From Bacteroidales bacterium (lineage in GTDB: Bacteria; Bacteroidota; Bacteroidia; Bacteroidales; UBA932), in assembly GCA_024401945.1 (NCBI GenBank), contig JAKSKC010000084.1, positions 1-5,945 of the forward strand: 5,945 nt of DNA. Reading direction: 5' to 3'. The position numbers and the translations under genes are program-made. Numbering within the stretch: position 1 is the first letter of the stretch; the number at the start of each line of letters is the position of its first letter. Shown piece after piece: positions 1 to 5,498 of the stretch. The notes under the pieces were generated by a model. That model was not told where the DNA came from. It worked only from the letters and a program-made list of their open reading frames with translations, and did not search any database.

Positions 1-431
1 TGATCGGGCCGTTCATCGTGAACGACATCTCGGCTGGGGAGGACGACCCGGCGATGCTGGAGACGGTCTCGTCGCTGAAACTTCCCTACATAGCTATGCA
101 CAAGAGAGGCAATCCGCGTACGATGGACTCGTTGTGCGACTATCCGGATGGGATAATGGCGGAACTGCTGGACTATTTCGGGAGCTTCGGCAGGCGGGCG
201 GATGAACTCGGCATAGATGACTGGATACTGGACCCGGGACTCGGCTTCGCCAAGACGGAGGCGCAGTGCTACGAGATACTTGAGAACCTGGAACAGCTCA
301 AGCGCTTCGGCCGTCCGATCCTGATCGGTGCGTCAAACAAAAGATTCACGCACGGGGACAACCTGCGCGTGGAAGAGCTTGCTATCCGCCACGGGGCGGA
401 TATATTGAGGGTTCATCAGATTGAAGGCTGA
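1..431 (+). CDS. folP: Dihydropteroate synthase, 3' part (5' end outside window)
   Basis: Condenses p-aminobenzoate with 6-hydroxymethyl-dihydropterin diphosphate in cytosolic folate synthesis. The frame is open from base 3, so the N-terminal half with the first pterin-binding segments lies outside the window; 142 codons are visible. Family landmarks occur in order: NDISAG near the left edge (bases 21-38), MHKRGNP (bases 96-116), DPGLGFAKT (bases 231-257), GASNK and finally RVH just before the stop. The C-terminal part is unusual. The usual SRKS loop reads SNKR, the interval from its lysine to the RVH arginine is 23 residues against 34 in E. coli (K221 to R255), the aspartate normally after RVH is glutamine, and the protein ends four residues after RVH, without the usual last helix. 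The frame is clean, so this looks like in-frame shortening, not a frameshift. The 3' end overlaps the convergent lipoprotein gene by 16 bases. Family assignment is firm; normal activity is less certain. Confidence 0.92.
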   Translation, partial: IGPFIVNDISAGEDDPAMLETVSSLKLPYIAMHKRGNPRTMDSLCDYPDGIMAELLDYFGSFGRRADELGIDDWILDPGLGFAKTEAQCYEILENLEQLKRFGRPILIGASNKRFTHGDNLRVEELAIRHGADILRVHQIEG

Positions 432-757
432 CTCACGAAGACCTCGAACTTCTTGTCGTAGCCGATGAGCTGGACCTTGACGATGGTTGACCTTTCGCTG
501 CCGGTGGTGTTGGCCTCCGCTCCCACCGAGAATGAAATGGTCCCTGCAGGACCGGTGATTACAGGGCAGTCAAGCCATTCCGCCTCATATTCGACAAACC
601 AGTTGCTGCCGCTTTCGAACGAGATGCTCTTGTAACCTCCGTCACGCGGGATTGAGAGAGAGCTTTCCGATGTGAGGACAAGTTTCTCGGGATCTGTAGG
701 CTTTACGCATGCTACTGCGAGAACAGCAAGGATGAGGATAGCTATGTACTTCTTCAT
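416..757 (-). CDS. Small lipoprotein with a single BACON domain
   Basis: A 113-residue predicted lipoprotein. Residues 1-16 form a signal peptide (KK then a hydrophobic stretch) ending in AVAC, a loose lipobox with Cys17 as the lipidated residue. The mature part is one BACON-type beta-sandwich: SNWFV (Trp53), a second tryptophan before leucine (Trp61), a glycine-rich turn, AEAN-TTGSER (residues 80-89), then strands ending in VSQ (108-110), the typical BACON close. BACON domains are common in Bacteroidota surface proteins and are often suggested to bind carbohydrate or mucin, usually fused to enzymes; here the domain stands alone. I chose the ATG at 757 over the one at 775 because it puts two lysines directly before the hydrophobic core and makes an ATGA overlap with the ureohydrolase gene upstream. 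It is the last gene of the minus-strand train and its stop lies inside the end of folP. Ligand unknown. Confidence 0.85.
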   Translation of the reverse strand: MKKYIAILILAVLAVACVKPTDPEKLVLTSESSLSIPRDGGYKSISFESGSNWFVEYEAEWLDCPVITGPAGTISFSVGAEANTTGSERSTIVKVQLIGYDKKFEVFVSQPSI

Positions 758-1371
758 AATGTCAGATTTTTGCAAATGTAATCAATTATTCGTTGTCTTG
801 TTCGCAGGTTGAGCGCGATATCCTGCGCCGATGCTCCTTTTGCAAGAGTTATGCCCCCGCATATGTCCACTGCGATGATCCTGTGCGAGCGTGCGAGCGC
901 CCCGATGTTTTCCAGCAGGCAGTCCGGTGTCATATCCCCCTGATCCCAGTTTGTACGCGCGTATTCAGTGGAGAGAACGTCCAGGTCTATCGAGATATAG
1001 ACAGGCAGCCCTTCGGACAGGGGCTTCAGGAACGGATTGTGTCCCTGCGCATAATATACCCAGCTGCCGCAGCTCAGAATATCGTCCCCGAACGCCGTTC
1101 TCTGATTGTCCGGGTGATTGTCGAACAGGACCAGGGCGAAAGGTTCCCTGACCATTCTCATGAAAAGTTCGCTGGCATAGTGGTAGTCACCGCTGTCGAT
1201 CCAGTGTATCCCTTCAGGGCCGAAAGGCCTGATGGCCGCCAGGATGCCGGTGCAGGCCACGTCGTCACAGTAGCCGTTAGTACCTTCGAGATGACGCAGG
1301 TCAAGCACGGTTCCACGTTCCCATCCCTCGTCGTCGTAGAGGTCACTGAATTTCAGCAGAAGCTCCGTCAT
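754..1371 (-). CDS. Arginase/agmatinase-family ureohydrolase, short form
   Basis: A 205-residue cytosolic protein of the ureohydrolase superfamily, whose members hydrolyse guanidino or formimino groups at a dinuclear Mn site. All six expected metal ligands are visible: His64 in SGDYHY, Asp84, His86 and Asp88 in FDNHPD, and Asp129 and Asp131 in SIDLDVL. NWDQGDMT (141-148) and DICGG (169-173) further match a short bacterial subgroup usually annotated only as arginase. At 205 residues it is much shorter than classical arginases (about 300). From memory the subgroup usually has DICGE; here the last residue is Gly173, so a conserved acidic residue in the late substrate-binding region seems lost. 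Start and stop are in ATGA overlaps with the neighbouring genes, so translation is probably coupled. No other nitrogen-metabolism gene is nearby, and the substrate (arginine, agmatine, formiminoglutamate or other) cannot be told from the sequence. A long plus-strand frame over this gene is a shadow. Confidence 0.87.
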   Translation of the reverse strand: MTELLLKFSDLYDDEGWERGTVLDLRHLEGTNGYCDDVACTGILAAIRPFGPEGIHWIDSGDYHYASELFMRMVREPFALVLFDNHPDNQRTAFGDDILSCGSWVYYAQGHNPFLKPLSEGLPVYISIDLDVLSTEYARTNWDQGDMTPDCLLENIGALARSHRIIAVDICGGITLAKGASAQDIALNLRTRQRIIDYICKNLTL

Positions 1372-2009
1372 TTCTCGGAAACAAGTCTTGTCTCCTTAGT
1401 TCCCGGAGGGCCCTCCACGGAGGTGTAGACAACGAAATCGCTGCTCTTGGAGTCATAGTAATAGTTGCAGCTCCACATTCCGGCGAATGCTCCCGTGAGG
1501 TTCACTTTCACGTGCTTTGCGTTGAAGCCCTCTATGCTTTCGTTGCCCAGGTCAGTCGCCTCCATGACGTAGAATGTGGTTTCATAGGGGCGGAAACATT
1601 CGAATTTCTTCCTGCTGCCTTCCTGCGTGCTGCTGAACTGACGTCCGTTGAATTCAAGATTCTGGTACCAGGGGTATCCTTTGCTCTTTACGGTCTTCTG
1701 AACCTTCTTTCCCTTCAGTGTGCCGCTGATCACATAGCTGCCGTTTTCCGACTTGAACGTAAGGTCAGTTGAATTGTCAGGGTTGACGAGCCTCCACGAA
1801 AGGGTGAGGAACTTGTCGGTCACGGTGAAATATTGTTTCTCGCTGCCGGTATTTATCACGTAGCAGGTGTTTTTCCCTTCGTGCGTGATCTGCCAGGTTA
1901 CATTGTACGTCTTCTTCGGGCAATACCTTGTGAATCTTCTCTGCTGGGCTTCCAGGTTGGTGCCGAGCAGGAGCAGAAGAGCAATAAGAATGAATCTTGC
2001 CGTTTTCAT
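1368..2009 (-). CDS. Exported protein of unknown function, possibly DUF3108-like
   Basis: A 213-residue protein whose family I do not firmly recognise. Residues 1-21 are a clear signal peptide: MKTAR, a run of Ile/Leu/Ala, then a probable cut after LEA before QQRR. There is no lipobox cysteine, so it is probably periplasmic and soluble. The rest is rich in beta-strand patterns, lysine and aromatic residues, with no transmembrane segment. The last 60 residues (FYVMEATDLG, then AKHVKVNLTG, MWSCNYYYDSKSSDFVVY and a proline-glycine turn) resemble the closing strands of DUF3108-type periplasmic beta-sheet proteins, where a modified-residue stretch is followed by W-x-YYY-D and a final strand; this is a weak pattern match, not a domain hit. 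Cysteines are at 30, 49, 138 and 181, an even number that would allow disulfides. It overlaps both neighbours by ATGA, so it is made with the phosphatase and the ureohydrolase. Confidence 0.8.
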   Translation of the reverse strand: MKTARFILIALLLLLGTNLEAQQRRFTRYCPKKTYNVTWQITHEGKNTCYVINTGSEKQYFTVTDKFLTLSWRLVNPDNSTDLTFKSENGSYVISGTLKGKKVQKTVKSKGYPWYQNLEFNGRQFSSTQEGSRKKFECFRPYETTFYVMEATDLGNESIEGFNAKHVKVNLTGAFAGMWSCNYYYDSKSSDFVVYTSVEGPPGTKETRLVSEK

Positions 2010-2623
2010 AACTTGATCTGCTTGTGGTTGGATTTTGATACCAATAGGAACTCCATTCCTGCACCGGCCGCGGCCTGTCCGTCATTGTCCTTGCGGTCAC
2101 CGACGACGAGAATGTCCTGCGGCTGCTCACCCAGCATCGAGGCCAGATGCAGCAGGGCCTCAGGGCAGGGCTTGCAACCTCCTGCGGAAGGAGAATCTAT
2201 GATGATGTCGAATAATTCAGGATTTATCTTAAGTGCCTCCAGTTTCTCCCTGATTCCGCCGTAGTCGGAGCAGCAGGCCAGTTTGACGCCTTCCGACTTA
2301 AGCTTCCCGAGAGTTCTGACTATTCCTTTCTTCGTGCGGAAACCTTTGCCCAGGAGTTCAGCCTGAAGCGGAAGATAAGTACCGTTGTACCATTTTTCCA
2401 CATCCTCCACTGCGTATCCGCTTTTATCCGCGGTCAGTTTCATCAGTTCGGCAAGCGTCTCCCCGTTCTGTCCGAAGTACCTTCCGGCAAGCTCCCTGCG
2501 GCTGATCCTTTCCGCCTTCAGCAGGGCAAGACGTCCTCTGCTGTGCAGAATCACCAGCAGGGGCAGGGCCCTGTTGTCGTACAGGGTACCGTCAAGGTCG
2601 AATATGACTGCTTTATATTTCAT
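2006..2623 (-). CDS. HAD-superfamily hydrolase, probable phosphatase (subfamily I)
   Basis: A 205-residue cytosolic haloacid-dehalogenase-type hydrolase, probably a small-molecule phosphatase. All four HAD motifs are present: motif I DLDGTLYD with nucleophile Asp9 and acid/base Asp11; motif II with Ser119 in CCSD; motif III with Lys151 in GCKPCPE; motif IV VVGDRKDND with the Mg-binding acids Asp176 and Asp179/Asp181. A helical cap lies between motifs I and II (about residues 16-90), the arrangement of subfamily I enzymes such as phosphoglycolate phosphatase and beta-phosphoglucomutase. The phosphoglucomutase-type signature is not evident, so phosphatase is the better guess; the substrate is unknown. 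Its start lies inside the acyltransferase gene (11-bp overlap) and its stop overlaps the next start by ATGA. Standing beside an acyltransferase and a glycosyltransferase, it might act on a sugar phosphate or phospholipid precursor, but this is only inference. Confidence 0.92.
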   Translation of the reverse strand: MKYKAVIFDLDGTLYDNRALPLLVILHSRGRLALLKAERISRRELAGRYFGQNGETLAELMKLTADKSGYAVEDVEKWYNGTYLPLQAELLGKGFRTKKGIVRTLGKLKSEGVKLACCSDYGGIREKLEALKINPELFDIIIDSPSAGGCKPCPEALLHLASMLGEQPQDILVVGDRKDNDGQAAAGAGMEFLLVSKSNHKQIKL

Positions 2624-3440
2624 CGATCGATGCCGGCCACGGATTCTCGACTATGCCTACAAGTTCGCATATCGCCGAGTGGGATTCTCTGAGAAGACGT
2701 TCAACCTCAACCTTGCGCGCATTGTTCCGGTCAGGGAATACGGGTTCTCCGAAATTGATGGTGATAAGTGGTATCTCCTTTTTTGCGAAGAGCCTGTAGA
2801 TCCCCTTGCGTTCACGGAATGAGATTCCTATCGGGAGGATGGGGCAGTCGTATTTGTAAGCCATTGTGAAGGCTCCTTTCATAAAAGGCCTCAAAGGCTT
2901 GTAGAAATGCCAGTTTCGGGCTTCAGGGAAGATGTGTATCCATCCTTTCCTGCGGTGTATCTCGTCGAAGGCCTCATTGAATTTCTTCTGTCCCCCGAAT
3001 GAGCCGTCCGAAAGCGGGATGCCTCCGAAATGTTTGAGATGCCATCTGTTGTGACTGTTCAGATGATCCCCGAGCATAGGCATCCAGACGGTGTGATGCA
3101 TTCCTTCCGCTATGGCCATCCCATCCCATACGTAGCAGTGGTTGGCAATGCTGACGATGCCGTTGGAGAACTCCTTGCGGTAGCGCCTGAAAACGCTCCG
3201 GTTCCTGAATCTGAGACCGAATTTGATGCTGTGCACCAGGTAGTACGGGCAGAATACAAGGAAATAGAGCACTATCCTCTGGATCCTGAAGGAAAGGCTG
3301 TCATCCAGGAAAGTGTATGTCTCGTCGAACTTATAGTCAAATTTCCTGTCGGCAGGGACCAGTCTGGCCATGGGGTCGTCAGGATAGGTCATTCCGGTCT
3401 GCGGAAGATATTCACCTTTTCTTAACTTGAGATCCGCCAT
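2613..3440 (-). CDS. PlsC-like lysophospholipid acyltransferase (AGPAT superfamily)
   Basis: A 275-residue membrane-associated acyltransferase of the 1-acylglycerol-3-phosphate acyltransferase superfamily, which moves acyl groups to a lysolipid or related acceptor. Residues about 55-70 form a hydrophobic segment (IVLYFLVFCPYYLV) that would anchor it to the inner membrane. Motif I is NHCYVWD, giving the catalytic His101-x4-Asp106. Motif II is GGIPLSDG (139-146), without the usual arginine. Motif III is FPEARNW (171-177), with alanine where FPEG has glycine, followed by KPLRPFMKGAF. Motif IV is PILPIGIS (200-207). The P-E-x-x-x-W and LRPFxKGAF pattern marks a PlsC-like subgroup distinct from the housekeeping enzyme, so its acceptor need not be lysophosphatidate. 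The gene starts at a TAATG junction (1-bp overlap) with the esterase gene and ends 11 bases inside the HAD gene. I give no plsC symbol because function within the superfamily is open. Confidence 0.92.
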   Translation of the reverse strand: MADLKLRKGEYLPQTGMTYPDDPMARLVPADRKFDYKFDETYTFLDDSLSFRIQRIVLYFLVFCPYYLVHSIKFGLRFRNRSVFRRYRKEFSNGIVSIANHCYVWDGMAIAEGMHHTVWMPMLGDHLNSHNRWHLKHFGGIPLSDGSFGGQKKFNEAFDEIHRRKGWIHIFPEARNWHFYKPLRPFMKGAFTMAYKYDCPILPIGISFRERKGIYRLFAKKEIPLITINFGEPVFPDRNNARKVEVERLLRESHSAICELVGIVENPWPASIDEI

Positions 3441-4336
3441 TATTTGAAATACATTTTAGAGAATTGCCTGAAAAACTCGCTCCAGTTGGTCCAGTTGTGC
3501 CCTCCTCCGGTTTCCAGATAGTTGTAGGCATATCCGTTGCGGTCGAGGTACCTGCGGTAATTGCGCATATGCCCGTGGAATATGTCGCTTCTGCCTATGG
3601 CTATGAAATACAGTTGCGGAGGGTCGCTGAACTGAATCTTCTGTTTTCTTACCAGTTCCTTGTAGTTGTACAGGAAGGAATAGTCGCTGTGCTTGACGGG
3701 TGACCTGAACATAGGGGAGAAGAGTCCTACGTAATCGAACATTTCCGGATTGTCAGCGGAAATGTAGATGCTCTGCAGGGCACCTATGGAAAGTCCCGCG
3801 ATTGCCCGCCCCTCCTTGGAGCGCAAGGTGCGGAGATGGCCGTCTATATAGCCTACGACGTCGTCCGGGAACGCGTATTCCACCGTGCCGTCAGTCTCGA
3901 AGAACGATTCTATCGGTTTCTTGAAGCGTGAGTCCGCATAGTCGGCGTCATCGTCGTACTGGTTCATATTCGGCAGCACGACAATAACCTTGCGTCCGGA
4001 ACCGGAACGGTTGAGACTGTCCACGGTCCCGAAGAGGTCTCCGTCCTTGATCCAGGACGTCTCATTCCCCCTCGCGCCGTGGAAGAGATATACGACAGGA
4101 TATTCGTCATTGTTGTCATAATATCCGGAAGGAAGGTACACGAGCACTTTCCTGGCGCTCGGACCCGGGACGGATGATTCACAAAGGACCTGTTTGAGTG
4201 TACCCTCCGGGTGAAATTTCTCAGAGATCTCCTCTACCGATGAGAAATGCGTCCTGTCTGTGCTGAGAACCTTCTGGACTGCGCAGGAACTCAGTAACAG
4301 AACAGCCAACAGCGGTCCCCATCGCAGCGCTTTCAT
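3440..4336 (-). CDS. Esterase-family (esterase D / feruloyl esterase-like) lipoprotein
   Basis: A 298-residue alpha/beta-hydrolase of the putative-esterase family that includes esterase D, tributyrin and feruloyl esterases and the antigen-85 mycolyltransferases. The signal peptide (MKALRW, then a Leu-rich core) ends in the lipobox LSSC, Cys18, so it should be a lipoprotein outside the cytoplasm. The fold elements are clear: VYLPSGYY (66-73), YLFHGARGNETSW (83-95) for the oxyanion region, nucleophile Ser183 in GLSIG, acid Asp251 in IGRSD and His280 in GGGHNW. The triad is intact and the length is normal. The region between Cys18 and the first strand (19-63) looks like a short linker and strand. 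Its start overlaps the glycosyltransferase stop by ATGA. The substrate may be an acyl or acetyl ester on a glycan or lipid; acyl transfer instead of hydrolysis cannot be excluded. Sure of family, not of substrate. Confidence 0.93.
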   Translation of the reverse strand: MKALRWGPLLAVLLLSSCAVQKVLSTDRTHFSSVEEISEKFHPEGTLKQVLCESSVPGPSARKVLVYLPSGYYDNNDEYPVVYLFHGARGNETSWIKDGDLFGTVDSLNRSGSGRKVIVVLPNMNQYDDDADYADSRFKKPIESFFETDGTVEYAFPDDVVGYIDGHLRTLRSKEGRAIAGLSIGALQSIYISADNPEMFDYVGLFSPMFRSPVKHSDYSFLYNYKELVRKQKIQFSDPPQLYFIAIGRSDIFHGHMRNYRRYLDRNGYAYNYLETGGGHNWTNWSEFFRQFSKMYFK

Positions 4337-5475
4337 TTCCCGAGAGCCTGGTTATACATCCCGATGAGCGCCTTGACAGAATTGTGGATGTCATATTTGC
4401 GCGATTCGTCGGCATACTTCTGGGCCATTCTGTTGCGCTCTTCCGGGTGCTCGATCCACCAGTCGATCCTCTCCGCAAGGGCTTTCGCGTCCTTTGAAGG
4501 ATAGGTGCTCCTGTCGTCAAGGGCGAAATCGGATGTGGCTATGTATTCGCCCTTTGCGATAACAGGGACGGTTCCCTCGCGTATCGCCTCCAGACATCCG
4601 AGTCCTTCCACTTCCATACGTGCATTGTGAACATACAGATACGAGTTCCTTGCAAGTTCCTTCAATTCCGCGTGGGTGTGGAACTCGAAGGCCGGCTCAT
4701 ATTCGAGCACACCCTTCCTTACCAGTTCCCTTCCGTATTTCTGCAGTTTCTCCTTCAGTACGCCCTTGCCGGCGATATGAAGTTTGATCTCCTTTGAATG
4801 GCGGGAATATTCCATAGCCTCGAGCAGGGTCCTGTGCCCCTTTATCTTCGTCAGTCTCCCGACGCTGAGAATCATGTATGGGGCTCCCTCCAGCCTGTTG
4901 GCGATGACGGGCTCCTTCTGAATCCTCGTTCCGTTGGAGAAGAAGTGAAGCCTTGCCTTGAACTTGTTTTCCTCAAGTAGCTGCTTCACGTAGAGGCTCG
5001 GGCACTGTATATCGGTGCAATGGTCGAAATAGACCCGTTTCCAGAATTTCATATACAGCTTGTTGGTCCAGCCCCAGGAAGCCATCGGAATCTCGTTCAG
5101 GATGTTCTGGGTGAAGAGATGGAAGGTGCCCACTACAGGCTTTCCGGCCTCTTCGGCATACTTTATGGTCTCCCTCTGAAGCCTGAACGGCTCCTCGATA
5201 TGTATTACGTCAGCCCACGCCACAGCCTCTTTCATAATTTTGGCGTCGCGTACTGCAAATGTGAAGCAGTTGGCCTCGAGCAGGGGCTGGAATATAGGGA
5301 AATGCATTCTTTTGAGACGGAACTCAGGCTGGGGACCGTCAGGAGAGAAATTCTCTGCCGTCAGGAAACGTACGTCCACGCCAGCCTCCCGCAGATATTT
5401 CGCGGTAACCTGTGCTGATGTGCAGATGCCATTGCCCTTTACATATATATTGTTGCTGACGAACAGAACTTTCAT
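4333..5475 (-). CDS. Glycosyltransferase, GT4 family (GT-B fold)
   Basis: A 380-residue retaining glycosyltransferase of the GT-B fold that would use a nucleotide-sugar donor at the cytoplasmic face. The N-terminal acceptor domain begins at once with MKVLFVSNNIYVKGNGICTSA (strand plus glycine loop); an HIEEPF stretch (92-97) and a GTFHLFT segment (116-122) follow. The C-terminal donor domain shows SVGRLTKIKGH (204-214), LHIAGKG (232-238), and the EX7E pair Glu288/Glu296 in EVEGLGCLEA, then GTVPVIA. There is no transmembrane helix. The pattern is shared with diacylglycerol glucosyltransferases and with other GT4 enzymes, so a lipid acceptor is possible but not shown. I chose the ATG at 5475 over 5538: it places the first beta-strand at the N-terminus, as in the family, and avoids a 40-base overlap with the dehydrogenase gene. 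It is the first gene downstream of the promoter candidate. Confidence 0.94.
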   Translation of the reverse strand: MKVLFVSNNIYVKGNGICTSAQVTAKYLREAGVDVRFLTAENFSPDGPQPEFRLKRMHFPIFQPLLEANCFTFAVRDAKIMKEAVAWADVIHIEEPFRLQRETIKYAEEAGKPVVGTFHLFTQNILNEIPMASWGWTNKLYMKFWKRVYFDHCTDIQCPSLYVKQLLEENKFKARLHFFSNGTRIQKEPVIANRLEGAPYMILSVGRLTKIKGHRTLLEAMEYSRHSKEIKLHIAGKGVLKEKLQKYGRELVRKGVLEYEPAFEFHTHAELKELARNSYLYVHNARMEVEGLGCLEAIREGTVPVIAKGEYIATSDFALDDRSTYPSKDAKALAERIDWWIEHPEERNRMAQKYADESRKYDIHNSVKALIGMYNQALGK

Positions 5476-5498
5476 ATAGGTGGTTTCGGTCTTAGGTT

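Noticed and set aside
430..460. Possible hairpin near the folP stop as a terminator
   Set aside because: The pairing needs bulges, has no U-run, and the bases code for the BACON domain end.
884..899. Short direct repeat of gtgcgagc in the ureohydrolase gene
   Set aside because: Two copies of eight bases within coding sequence, explained by codon use; not a repeat array.
793..1428. Plus-strand open frame of 211 codons opposite the ureohydrolase gene
   Set aside because: Its translation is Val/Arg/Pro-rich with no domain pattern, while the minus-strand frame has all six ureohydrolase metal ligands. It is a codon-bias shadow.
1833..2264. Plus-strand open frame across the exported-protein and HAD genes
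   Set aside because: It straddles two well-supported genes and has low-complexity sequence without motifs.
3030..3425. Plus-strand open frame opposite the acyltransferase gene
   Set aside because: The opposite strand encodes intact acyltransferase motifs; this frame shows none.
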